A stretch of DNA of 64,000 nucleotides from positions 1 through 64,000 of the forward strand of contig SKCR01047748.1 in the NCBI GenBank assembly GCA_019454045.1. Reading direction: 5' to 3'. The stretch comes from Zanthoxylum bungeanum (Eukaryota > Streptophyta > Magnoliopsida > Sapindales > Rutaceae). Every line of letters begins with the position of its first letter. Within the stretch, counting starts at the first letter, position 1. Positions 9,839 through 19,165 of this stretch are shown here, piece by piece. The notes below the pieces were generated by a model. It was not told where the DNA came from, ran no database searches, and was given only the letters and a program-made list of their open reading frames with translations. A program made the translations under genes and the position numbers.

Positions 9839-11131
9839 CTACTCCTCAGCTGCTATGTACAACTTTATTGGCTTCCCTGACACTGGAGGCGCCATTACTG
9901 GTGGCTGTGATAAATACCTCTTCAGATTGTTGAATGCTTGTTGGTGTTCTCCGGTCCAGACGAGTTCGTCCTCTCCCTTTAGCTTTAGTAAGGAGGAGAA
10001 TGCCTTGGTCTTTCCTGCACAATTGGAGATAAATCGTCTGAGGAAATTAACTTGCCCCAGAAATCTCTGCAACTCTTTTTTGTTTCGGGGTGGCATGGCT
10101 TCAGTAATCGCCCGAGATTTATTGGTGTCAATCTCAATTCCCCGTTGGTGTACTAGAAAACCTAAGAAGTTGCCTGCGCATACCCCAAAGGCACACTTGG
10201 CAGGGTTCAGTTTAAGCTTGAACCTTCTCATTCGTTCAAAGGCCGATGCTAGATGGCTAAAATGCTCATCTGTAGTTACGGATTTAGCCACTATATCATC
10301 AACATAGACTTCTAGGAATTTGCCTATCATGTCATGAAAAATTGAATTCATGGCTCGTTGATACGTGGCACCGGCATTCTTTAGGCCGAACGGCATTACT
10401 ACCCATTCGTAGCATCCCAGAGACCCTGGGCACCTAAAGGCCGTCTTATGCACGTCATCCTCATCAATGCAAATTTGATTGTAACCCGCATACCCATCCA
10501 TAAATGAGTATACTTGATACCCTGCCGTGGAATCCACTAGGGAATCGACCGTCGGCATTGGGTATTGGTCTTTTGGCGTTGCTAAGTTCAAGTTCCTGAA
10601 GTATATGCAAATTCTTATCTTCCTATTCTTTTTCCTGACTGGGACGATGTTGGACAACCATTCTACATATCTGGTCGTTCTAATAAACTTTGCCTCTAAC
10701 AGTCGCTCGACCTCCTTTTTAATATCAGGCAAAACATTATGCGCAAACCTCAGTGGAGGCTGCTTATGAGGCCTATGACTTGATAGGATTGGCAGCCTAT
10801 GCTCCACCAAGGCCCTATCTAGGCAGGGCATCTCATTATAATCCCATGCAAAACAATCTTTGTATTCTTGTAATAAACAGAGTAATTTTTCGCGTACCTG
10901 GGGGCTCAATTCCTTGCTGACATAGGTCATGCGCTTATTATATTCATCCCCCAGATTTACCTCTTCTAGAGCATCTTGCCCTCTTGAGAAGTTTTTCTTG
11001 CGTCGTCCGTTCAGAGCGTATTCGTCCTCCAGTGCGTCTTCTCCCTCTATCAAACAGTCCACCCCACACAGTTCTTTCACCTTTTCCTCCATCTGGTGCA
11101 TCAGCAGTTTCCCTCTTAAGTGCTTTGTCAT
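9839..11131 (-). pseudogene. Reverse transcriptase of Tat-1
   Basis: 430 residues. RT motifs are in order: FIRTTRYVEWLSNIVPVRKK, the substrate region LATPKDQYPMP, FMDGYAGYNQI with the first catalytic Asp (residue 212), VVMPFGLKNAGATYQRAM, and the active site YVDD (276-279). These residues look intact, so the polymerase core is conserved in sequence although the frame ends at the in-frame TAG 9839-9841 before RNase H. The N-terminal 110 residues are the linker that follows protease in this clade. The frame differs from those of the protease remnant and gag. Confidence 0.88.
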
Positions 11132-11558
11132 TGGCCTTCGCCTTCACGTACAATGGCCTTAGGTGCTTTGTCATCTGAGCTGACGGCTTTGGGAAAATCA
11201 CTTTCCCTGACGTGCCAATTTCCATGGCTTGATCGCCCTTTTTGTTGATCCGGGATGACTCTTCTTCCATATCCCATCGAGAAGGTGGCAGTGTGGGAAG
11301 TATTTCCTGGGAGATGTGATTGATGGTCAGCCTTCTCTTCTCGGCCTTGGTGACAGCCCGCTTTACCTTAGGCATTCCATACAGAATGAGGAATGGGTAT
11401 CGCCCCAAGTCTTCTCCCAATGTTCCGATTGCTGGATTTCTGACCTCATATAGTTCTTTCAGAAGCCGATTTTGTGAAATTCCCCTTCTCCTAGCTTCCG
11501 TCCTAATGTCAATCTCCTCTTCCATATCCGTCAGTTCTTCCTCTTCGATCTGCAGCAT
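10944..11558 (-). pseudogene. Gag-protease junction of Tat-1, protease core missing
   Basis: This frame ends the gag-type linker and reaches the stretch that normally opens the aspartic protease (MTKHLRPLYVKA, near 11160). It then runs straight into the linker of RT with no DTG/DSG active-site motif. The stretch MTKHLR recurs in the RT frame about 45 bp further on, so the core may have been lost by recombination between short repeats. I find no protease motif in any frame between gag and RT. Without protease the polyprotein could not mature. Confidence 0.65.
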
Positions 11559-13203
11559 TTCCGCCTGTTATGGAGAGTGTCGCAAATTCGGCCTCATCTC
11601 CCTCATAAATATCGTCACTTGGTCCAGCTTCCCCATTGTTATTTCCCCGGAACTCTCTGGGCAACAAGTAGTGATTTGCCACGACCGGCGGCATGCTGTC
11701 GAATTGGATGACGATGGGAGGCTCCTCATCATCGGTCCCGTCCCGTTTCCTTCTATGAAGCTTAGTTTGCTCATCACCATTGGTCACTTTCCTTCCTTTC
11801 TCATTATGTGCCTTCTTATTATCTTTTGACTTTTCTGTGGCATGAGGGCTATGGCTGGTGGCAGCCTTTGCCTTGTTCTGTCGGCGCATCATGCGACCGT
11901 AGTTCATTTGGTGCCTCCTCAGCTGTGTCCTTGTCATTTCATCTACGGGAGGATATTTTTTGTCTGCCCGTCGTCCTGAGTTCGCCTGCTGTTCTGGGCA
12001 TGACTTTTGGTATGAGTGCCACACATTGGGCCGATGGATCTTTGGCCGAAATGTCCTCACGTTTTGGACGAAGTTCGAATTTTCTCCGTAGAACCTCGGC
12101 GCAAAGGTTCGTAGCTGCCAGGATAATTCTCTCTTCACGGGCCTCTCGTATGTGTTTTCTAGCTCTTTCATCCATTCAATGATGTTCTTGCACCTCACAC
12201 AAATGTCTTTCTTGTCCTTTCGTTCTGCAGGTTCCTTGATCCTCTCCAGCGCGCTCGGGCGGTGGCAGTGTTGTCTTTCATCCAGCACTACCTTTACCCT
12301 CGGCCGGTTCATCTTTGTAAGGTCTGGATTAATCATATTTAACTCCGCCGATTTTGGGAAAGGATTGCTGTCTACTGCCATCTTCTTTTCGAACGTGATT
12401 CGTCCGGATTCTATGGCATCCTGCAAAATATTGCGAAAAACAAGGCAATTGTTAGTTGTGTGAGACCATGCATTATGCCATTTGCAATATTTTTTACTGC
12501 CGATTTGCTCGGCTATTGGCAACGTATGTCTGTCGCTCAAGCTGATTTGCTTGTCTTTGTACAATTGGTCAAATATAGCTTCGACTTTAGTAATGTCGAA
12601 GGAGAATTTCCTGCTCTTTTTATCGCTCGTCTCATTGGTTTGGGGTTCTGCCCACGTTTTGCAGACGTAGGGCTTCCCTTTCACCAATTCGGCCAAACAT
12701 AGATCGGCCGAGTCGGCGTTCACTTCGCCCATCTCATAGTCAATGTTTCTGTAATACGTCCATTTGCTCGAATTTTTCATCTGCTCCTCTTCTCGTAATA
12801 ATCGCTCATAGCGCACCACACTGGTAGTGAGTTGGGGAAGGTCCCAAAACTCACGATCCTGGAATTTCTTCTTCAGGTCGAGATTCAGGCATCCTTGAGC
12901 GATTCTTACGAACTCTTTTTCGGGCAAAGGCACGTAACATCGGCCTCGGGCTACCTTGAATCGTTGTAGAAATGTTTCGGCCCATTCCCCTGGAAATTGT
13001 CTCAAATTTGCCAAATCAGCCAAGGCCACTTCAGATTCGGCCTTATAAAACTGCGCATGGAACAATTGCTCCATTTGCTGCCAACTTTCTACTGAATTGG
13101 CTGGTAAGCTGACATACCAGGAGAAAGCCACCCCTGATAACGAACCATGAAACAACCTTAGTCTATGGAAATCATTGACTTCCCCGCACTGGAGGGTGAA
13201 GCG
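11509..13203 (-). pseudogene. Gag of Tat-1, central and C-terminal part
   Basis: This is the capsid-type retrotransposon gag domain: RLFHGSLSGVAFSW, then LFHAQFYKAESEVALADLANLRQ and a Trp/Phe-rich block. A His-variant zinc knuckle CKWHNAWSHTTNNC (C-x2-H-x4-H-x4-C) follows, as is common in this clade. Upstream the frame continues (FTLQCGEVNDFHRL) but is broken by TGA at 13204-13206, probably a CGA-to-TGA transition. The C-terminus is Arg/Lys-rich, suited to RNA binding. The Leu-Phe-His at 13155 is not a real start. Confidence 0.82.
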
Positions 13204-13641
13204 TCATATGTGTTCCATAGTGGAAACTTCTCCAGACCCCGTAAAGAGGGTAAAGTCTGGTATCTTGTAATTTCTCGGCCAAAGATAAACCACATCGACC
13301 CAATCAGGGTAAGGCTTCCGATATCTAGGCCGAATTGGTCGTATGCCTAGACAGAATTGGTTTTACAGAATTTCGGTCATTTTCTCCCTTAGCATATCAT
13401 TGCCATTGAATGGCACGGCTATAGGGGGCGGTTGCGGCCATCTCAGGAGTGGGACTTAATCATGATTCTGTCATTGGGAAGTTTGGACACCCTGAGGCAC
13501 CACGATTTCGTGTTGAGCCATATTTGGCCCTTGGTGAATGTTTGGCCCTAATGGTGGGTCGTGCCCTCCAGGGCTCGTCCCTCCTCTGGGAGCCATAGGG
13601 GTATTGGTTCCTTGCAGGGGAACACCACTAGGACCAGCTTT
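13204..13641 (-). pseudogene. Gag of Tat-1, interior broken part
   Basis: Upstream of the TGA at 13204-13206 the gag frame can be read backwards as VDVVYLWPRNYKI...DFTLFTGSGEVSTMEHI, the conserved start of the capsid domain. Further upstream another in-frame stop (TAA near 13365) appears. Between about 13370 and 13641 I see only interrupted coding remnants. Confidence 0.6.
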
Positions 13642-14010
13642 CTAACTGCCTACTGCAGGGAGAAGCGTGGTCGACGACAGCGCTGTTCCGTCGTTTATAC
13701 ATTTGGCCACCAATTCGCTCATTGAGCTTAGGTATTTGGCCATATTTTCATAGTGCAAGTTACTAGTCGATGCGAATTTGTCTACAACATGTGCATTTTG
13801 GAGCCTGACCTGTTCGACGACATCCTGTGTGAATTCGCCATACAATGCGCGCATCGCATTAGGGCTGAGCTCCCTAACTGGTTCGTACCGGCTGACATCT
13901 GCTAGACCCTCGAACTGACCCACTATGGCTGGAACGTTGGGCTGGTTGGTTTGCTCCAGTCCACCTTCCTCCGCGGTTGAGCCAGTCTGAGCGTTTCTTT
14001 TCAGAGGCAT
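13642..14010 (-). pseudogene. Gag N-terminus of Tat-1
   Basis: The first ATG after the primer binding site is at 14010 (MPLKRNAQTGS). The frame gives about 120 residues and stops at 13642, short of the capsid domain at 13203 and upstream. It contains a predicted helical stretch (SPNAMRALYGEFTQDVVEQV). The leader between PBS and ATG is only about 20 bp. Confidence 0.65.
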
Positions 14011-14030
14011 CTCCACTTTGTTACACCAAT

Positions 14031-14049
14031 CCTCCCACTGTGGTCGCCA
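14031..14049 (-). promoter_or_regulatory. Primer binding site of Tat-1
   Basis: On the minus strand TGGCGACCACAGTGGGAGG begins five bases after the end of the 5' LTR. The TGG start matches the CCA end of a tRNA. This form (TGGCGACCAC) resembles the PBS of Tat/Ogre elements; which tRNA is used was not determined. Confidence 0.75.
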
Positions 14050-14054
14050 AAAAC

Positions 14055-14561
14055 TGTTTGCGCATGTTTTACGCGTGCAGGGAAAAAGAGCGTGTAAGGT
14101 TCAAACCTCCTGAGACAAAGTCCCAGCAATGGGTGTATTGAATTAAGTGAATAAGCCTACAAGGGGCACAAGCACACAAGTTATAGTCCTAAGTTACAAG
14201 TTAAGAAATAAAAAGATAAAATATGCTCGATTGAGTCTTCATTTTTTGTTGTTCCTATTTCTCTTGGGGTAGGCGAGCTTTTATATTGCCACTTGATAAC
14301 CGATTTGAGCAATTCCACCATCTTCTTGCAGTTCTGAGTAGTGCTTGTAACTGCTGGGTCGTGTGCCTTAACTGCCTGATCGTGAAGGAACAACCGCTCA
14401 ACTGCTTTGGGATGAAGATAACTGCATCGCACGTCTTTGTTCTGGCAATTGGCTCGATCATCCTAAGTCTTTTTGCCGCTCTTCGCCCATCACCCTTCTT
14501 CTTTTCGCACTTCCTCTCATTCTAGGACGAACTCGCCCTGCGGGGATTTTATCTGCCAACA
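14055..14561 (-). repeat. 5' LTR of Tat-1
   Basis: 507 bp, same length and ends as 2504-3010, with about 16 substitutions between them by eye. On the element strand the TATA box TATAAAAG lies at 14278-14285, about 280 bp into the LTR, and should drive the gag-pol transcript. It is followed by the target duplication GTTCT (14562-14566). Confidence 0.92.
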
Positions 14562-14949
14562 GTTCTGTAAATGATAAACACGCTCCTTGGGTTGTGAAGT
14601 ATCGTTTGGAGGATTCGAACATAAAACCGGGGGGGGGGGGGGGGGGGTGACTTACTATAAAATGAAAGGATATTTAAAGTATTCAACTAGTGAAATGCTT
14701 GAAGATAGTGCCATGAGACCCAATGTAATACAAATCTTATCTAAGAAATACACGACTGAGAACGTCGATGTATGGCATTATGCTCCTAGTAAAATTATTC
14801 CTATAATCACGAGATCTTTATCATTGGTGAATCCTGAACGTCGAAGGGATACGTTATTAGGTGGATTTGGAGAAAACGCTTCAGTTATAGAAGAAAGAAG
14901 AGGTCGTTTGAGTGTAAAAGCTACAAGCTTTATTATTATTTTTGAATGA
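14562..14949 (+). pseudogene. Viral movement-protein-like remnant, 3' part
   Basis: After the target duplication the frame of 2201-2498 continues without change to 14628, where a run of 19 G shifts it. The following frame (Met at 14662) reads MKGYLKYSTSEM and QILSKKYTTENVDVW and is open to TGA 14947-14949. These blocks match, in order and spacing, the middle and distal parts of begomovirus BC1-type movement proteins of the 30K superfamily. The last part of the protein is lacking. Total decayed length is about 225 codons against nearly 300 in the family. I did not find other geminiviral genes or the conserved origin nonanucleotide nearby. Confidence 0.55.
14629..14647 (+). repeat. G19 homopolymer run
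   Basis: Nineteen consecutive G inside the movement-protein-like remnant, preceded by AAAACC. The run changes the reading frame between the parts before and after it. It could be a replication-slippage expansion or an assembly error. Confidence 0.9.
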
Positions 14950-15265
14950 ATAATTTTACAAGATTTACTCTCTATTTATACGGAGAGATTATGGTAAGAT
15001 TATTATCCCCAAATAATGTGAGATAAGTTACAAATATAAAGAGTTAAGATAGAATATAAAGACTACTAAAATAAATAGATCACCGACATTTACAACAATT
15101 TGCTATACGCGCGGTTAGTTTTCAAGTGTACAAATCATAATGCCAAATCTCATTTTATTTTTCCATTACATTTGAAAGCCTAACAAAATTATTTGTCATT
15201 AGAAAAATTATCATTTTTCGTAACCTAAAATTATCAATAACGTTACCTCTAATTACTCGATTATC
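14950..15265. other. AT-rich spacer
   Basis: No open frame, RNA gene or repeat that I recognise. It is the right flank of the virus-like remnant. Confidence 0.5.
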
Positions 15266-15280
15266 AATAACACTTACATT

Positions 15281-15518
15281 TTTTTTTTTTGATAACCGGG
15301 GTGTCCGGTCCAGCTTACGCGGACCTCGACTAATCCCCGGGACCTGTGCCCCGTGCCCTCAGAAGTTTCCCAACACAGATCAGGGTAAGTCGCTGGCTTT
15401 TCACACCAGGGGGCATTGCCCCAAGGAAATGCATATAGTGGGATTCAAACCTTGAACATGAGAGGGAGCAAACAATTCAAGCCCAAAGTCTTTACCACTG
15501 AGGCAACCCCTTGGGGTT
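15281..15518 (-). mobile_element. tRNA-derived SINE
   Basis: On the minus strand the element starts near 15518 with an A-box-like GCCTCAGTGGTAAAG and a B-box-like GGTTTGAATCCC, the RNA polymerase III promoter of tRNA-derived SINEs. It ends in a poly-A run (T-run 15279-15290 on the plus strand). The target duplication AATAACACTTAYAT lies at 15266-15279 and 15519-15532. Non-coding; mobilised by LINE enzymes. Confidence 0.8.
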
Positions 15519-15533
15519 AATAACACTTATATT

Positions 15534-16087
15534 TAGGGGGTGGCAAAACGAATCAACGAATCGAATTTGTATCGAATCCTAAACGAATCGAATAAAAATG
15601 TGACGGATTCGTATTCGATTCGTTTATTAAACGAATCCTAATATCATGATTCGTATTCGATTCGTTTATTAAACGAATCGAATACGAATATTCGTTTAGT
15701 CAATGATATTATTTAATAAAATAATTTACCACACTTGATTTACATTAATTCTTCATAAATATATACATATAAAATATGTAATTAATATATTTACTAAAAT
15801 TACCCCACCAAATATCGAAAATATTAATTTTTCTATGATAATTAGCTATAATTTCTCGAATCTTAATTGAAAATTAACAAGAACTAGTAAATAAAAATAA
15901 TAAAACGAATCCTAAACGAATAAACGAATTAATGAGCTTAAATTCCTATTCGATTCGTTTAATAAACGAATTGAATCGAATTGACCCATTTATTAAACGA
16001 ATCCATTTTTTCAAACTCGTATTCGCTTTAAAGCGAATCGAATCGAATCGAACGAATAAACGAATCCTGACCCAAATTGCCACCCTT
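15534..16087. mobile_element. hAT-type MITE rich in CGAATCGAAT motifs
   Basis: The ends read TAGGGGGTGGCAA and, from the other strand, AAGGGTGGCAA. They are flanked by CTTATATT within ACTTATATT at 15525-15533 and 16088-16096. GGGTGGCAA ends with an 8-bp target duplication are typical of hAT MITEs. The interior consists of many copies of ACGAATCGAAT and its complement, which fold on themselves. There is no coding capacity. It inserted directly beside the SINE, into the SINE's own target duplication. Confidence 0.75.
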
Positions 16088-16209
16088 ACTTATATTGGCA
16101 TATGAATATCCAAGCAACTCATTGAAATAACAGCGGTTTCACTCTTCAAGATTCAGATGCTCAATCAATTTCATAATCAAATTGACTCAGGCATCCGTCT
16201 TATATATAG

Positions 16210-16395
16210 AAAAATGATATGTGAACAATATGAGGATAAAGGAATGACTAAATTTTTGTCTTTTTGTAAATTTAAAATTAACATTTTTTTAAGAAAAAAG
16301 TGAAATCACTAAATTATAATTTATAATACATAAAAAAAAAAAAAATTTGTCCCTCTTTAGTCACTTGTTTGTTCACATGTCATTCCTCATTTTTT
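16210..16395. mobile_element. Small MITE-like inverted repeat
   Basis: AATGATATGTGAACAA near 16224 is mirrored by TTGTTCACATGTCATT near 16370, with further imperfect complementarity over about 45 bp per arm around an AT-rich centre. No clear target duplication was found, so the family is not assigned. Confidence 0.4.
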
Positions 16396-16690
16396 TTTTT
16401 TTCCCTCTTAAATATATATAAATTAGTAAATGGATTTTGGTCTCAATGTTTTCAAATATATTTTAACCATGTACAAACATAATTTAATAATTTAATTATT
16501 ATAAAAAAATGAGCGATATATTTAAGGTAAATAAAAAATTAGTCAATAACCTTAAATAATATTATTTTTATCAGAGGAAATAATTAATTAAATTAATGTC
16601 ATATAGATGAAACTTTTGAAATGTGGTAAGAAATGTATTTTCACAAATTTGATTTTTTTCGGTACCTAAATATATATTACTCAAAGGTTG
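16396..16690. other. AT-rich spacer
   Basis: Poly-T and A/T-rich sequence. No gene or repeat boundary recognised. Confidence 0.45.
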
Positions 16691-16760
16691 AGGGGACCTC
16701 ATATTAAAGTGGAGGCCTTAGGCAATTGCCTCACTTGCCTAGACCTAGAGCCGGCACTGG
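16690..16760 (-). mobile_element. Fragment of a hAT-like transposon end
   Basis: Read on the minus strand the segment begins CCAGTGCCGGCTCTAGG and continues into a CCT/AGG-rich stretch. This resembles the CAGGGCCGGCTC ends of plant hAT elements. No partner end is visible nearby, so it appears to be a one-ended fragment. Confidence 0.35.
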
Positions 16761-17205
16761 GCCAACATCTACATGTGATTTTCGTTCTCTAGTTGTGACG
16801 AATAAAATAATTAATGTGCTAATTAACACAGCTGATGAGTCATTACTCATGATCAAGTATCTACTGCTAGATTTGAAGAGATTTTCTATTTTATTTGCTG
16901 CAGTATGCGTTGCCTTTACCTAACAAATGGAAGCATTATTGCATGGAACATTCAAATCTACAATGGATGATGTAATAGAAGTGAGATTTGGTTTCTCAAT
17001 ATTCCAAGCCAAATTGGTTTCCCATTTACCTTGATGGGTTAAATGACTAGATAATTAAGGTACTTAAGTCATTTTACCCTTTTTTTTTTTTGCCCCTTTA
17101 GTAATAATGTTATTTCTTTAATTAGTTAGAGAAACTTTTCATTCGATTTAGCTTGCACATAGTTTCTTTTCTACTCCAGGGAAACTATGTTGTAGTTGGG
17201 GGTTA
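16761..17205. other. Spacer without recognisable gene
   Basis: AT-rich sequence with a T13-like run near 17080. A 65-codon frame covering part of it has no recognisable domain. Confidence 0.45.
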
Positions 17206-17396
17206 AAAAATACTTATTATTATTATTTTGAAATCGTTGGAAATTCAGCCGCTAAATCACTCATTTCGAGCTTAAGCGGAGAAGTTAAAACCTCCGGCTA
17301 TCCCAAACTCTTACAAGACACGCACTCCCTAGATTCGAACCTAGGATCTCAAGGTGAGATCCTAAACCCTACACCACCAAGTCACGCTCCTTGGGG
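17206..17396 (-). mobile_element. Second tRNA-derived SINE
   Basis: The minus strand reads an A-box-like GACTTGGTGGTGTAGG and a B-box-like GGTTCGAATCTAG near its start and ends in a simple AAT repeat (TTATTATTATTATT at 17217-17231 on the plus strand). Imperfect flanks GTTAAAAAATACTT and GTTGAAAAATAATTT may be the target duplication. It belongs to a different SINE family from 15281-15518. Confidence 0.65.
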
Positions 17397-17399
17397 ATG

Positions 17400-18810
17400 T
17401 TGAAAAATAATTTCTGAGAAGAAAGGGTCCTAATCAAAACTCACAAGATTACTAATCAAGAGATGACGATTGACGTGACTGAATGATTTTCGACAAAGTG
17501 AAGTAATGCTAGCTAGACTCCAAATCTGTGAGTGGATCCCTTTTCTCAAATTGATTTCTACTTATTTATTTTGCCTCGAGACTTACTTTTAAATATTTTA
17601 GGGCGTTAGCCAAGATAATTTTCAGTTATTTCATAAATTAGAATGTTTGAGCAATGATTTAGAAAAAGATGTTTTCAAAGCATGATTTTGTGATTTTTGG
17701 AGGCAGGGGGAAAAAACCCACCTTAGATGTGACTTATGGAATTGACGGTTATTGCAATTGACGGATTAAACATGTGACAATGTAGAACAGGACTAGGGGA
17801 CGATGAAACGTAAAGCCCATAAATTCTAGTTTCAGTGGCTTGGGGGACGGCGATACGTAAAGCCCCAAGACCACCAGATTTCAAGGCTAAGGGGACGAAG
17901 ATACGTAACGCCCCTAAACCCTAGATTCAGGGTCAGGATAGTGGCATGCATTAGGGGACGGTGATACATAACGCCCCAATGGCATGAATTTGCACACCTG
18001 TCTCCAGTTCAGTGGCTTGGGGGACAGTGATACGTAACATCCCAAGACCACTAGTTTAGGCATATGGGGGACGGCGATACGTAACGCCCCCATGCGTCAG
18101 GTTTTCAGCAGATATTCAGATACATATTTTTCATAAACAAATTTTCAGAAATAAAATTTTCAGAGACAGACTTACAGAAAAGATGGGTTTGAGAAAGAAT
18201 TTTCATAAGAAATTGTTTTACGCGAATTTCAGAGATTTATAAATCAAAAGCAGTTTTCAGAAAATTTTTACAGAAAGAGAATTATTTTCAAATAATGAAA
18301 GAGATTCCAGAAGAGATGATTTGAGATGAATTTTATTTTAAAACCATGGATTTTTCAAAAAACATTTTAGTTCATGTATTATATTGTCCACTCACTAGGT
18401 CATTCAAACGATCTAACCCCCCACTCCCAATGTTTCCATTTTGTAAGTTTCTTGGAGGACGAGCTCAAAAAGATGGATACCGATGGCAGTCACTAGGGTA
18501 TTGAGTCCACCAGGTCGAGTCAGATACATAGTTTTGTCAGAGTCAGAGTAAAGTCTTGTATCATATGTATATTTAGTAGAATTTGCATGTGTAAGAGTTA
18601 GAAGTGTCCATGTAAAGCGTATAAATGTAATGTTGTTGAGTATTGAGTTATGAGCATTGCGATGCATATTGGTGTTATTAATTGGGGTGGTGGTCCCTAT
18701 GCATGATTTTAACTTTGAATGAGAACAATAGTATTATTCATAGTCAGAGGCTCAGGGGGATATGGCGGTTTATTCTCTGCCGGTAGCATCCTCAGAAGGG
18801 GGATGTTACA
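17400..18810 (+). mobile_element. Degenerate LTR fragment, possibly of a chromovirus-type gypsy element
   Basis: The fragment ends GGATGTTACA at 18810. It is followed five bases later by TAGTATTAGAGC, which differs by two transition-type changes from the initiator-Met tRNA PBS TGGTATCAGAGC. No intact 5' end of the LTR was found and no coding region follows, so this is a truncated relic. Its middle holds the hairpin repeats at 17796-18093. The assignment to a Del/Tekay-like lineage is a guess from general appearance. Confidence 0.5.
17796..18093 (+). repeat. Six dispersed GGGGAC...CCCC hairpin repeats
   Basis: The motif GGGGACGGYGATACGTAACGCCCC occurs about six times, near 17796, 17839, 17888, 17950, 18016 and 18064. 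Its flanks vary in a compensatory way: CTTGGGG/CCCCAAG, TAAGGGG/CCCCTAA, ATTAGGGG/CCCCAAT, ATGGGGG/CCCCCAT. The stems therefore stay paired while the sequence around them changes. The loop always contains GATACGTAA or a close variant. Confidence 0.8.
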
Positions 18811-18830
18811 AAGATAGTATTAGAGCATGA
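18811..18830 (+). promoter_or_regulatory. Decayed primer binding site
   Basis: TAGTATTAGAGCATGATTT begins at 18815, just after the LTR end TTACA. It is close to the initiator-Met tRNA PBS of many plant LTR elements. Confidence 0.45.
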
Positions 18831-19165
18831 TTTATGGAGTGAGTGACTGCAGTAATTAGAGTGTTGGGGTCTTGTATACGCAGTATGCTCAGGGTACTAT
18901 GCAAGACACTACCTCTCCAGTATCTGATCCTCGTGTACGTCCTCAAGTCCTATAGATAGGTTAGTAAATATTCCAGAAGTTATCTGAATTTCCTTCTTAA
19001 TAAAGTTATTGTGGTCCTTATTATACCCGAGGATCCTCCCATAGTTATCTTCGTTTAATAACATTAATTTAAGATAAGTTATAAGAATAGATAGTAAAGT
19101 CCTAAGAATTTCCACCTAGGGGAGTAAAAGAGAAAGAGAAAACTATAAGAGAAGAAAAGTAGGAT
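18831..19165. other. Spacer left of the nested copia block
   Basis: The first 100 bp may still be leader of the LTR relic. The rest, with scattered purine-rich runs near 19125-19160, shows no gene. Copia element B1 inserted at its right end. Confidence 0.45.

Larger units (their letters stand above)
2504..14561 (-). mobile_element. Tat-1: full-length Ty3/gypsy Tat-clade (Ogre/Retand-type) LTR retrotransposon
   Basis: A 12,058-bp element in minus orientation. It has two 507-bp LTRs, each TG...CA in either reading direction, 5-bp target duplications GTTCT (2499-2503 and 14562-14566), a PBS next to the right LTR and a purine tract next to the left LTR. The minus-strand order is gag, protease remnant, RT, RNase H, a second archaeal-type RNase H, integrase. 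The dual RNase H and an opposite-strand gene between pol and 3' LTR are recognised traits of the Tat/Ogre lineage. By eye the LTRs differ at about 16 of 507 positions (about 97% identity), so the insertion is fairly recent. The copy cannot be autonomous: gag has at least one stop, the protease core is absent, pol has three stops, and one integrase catalytic Asp is lost. Confidence 0.9.

Noticed and set aside
7842..13350. Plus-strand frames opposite Tat-1 gag-pol (for example 9786-10307 and 11808-12182)
   Set aside because: Shadows of the minus-strand coding sequence. They have no recognisable domain and are unlike the spliced antisense gene at 4366-7610.
15281..15518. tRNA gene on the minus strand
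   Set aside because: A- and B-box-like sequences are present but no cloverleaf can be formed. The poly-A tail and target duplication show a SINE.
16726..16923. 65-codon frame as a small gene
   Set aside because: It begins inside a hAT-like end fragment and has no domain, leader or neighbour supporting a gene.
17796..18093. CRISPR-like array
   Set aside because: Spacing between hairpins is irregular, flanks covary with the stems, and the context is a plant LTR relic.
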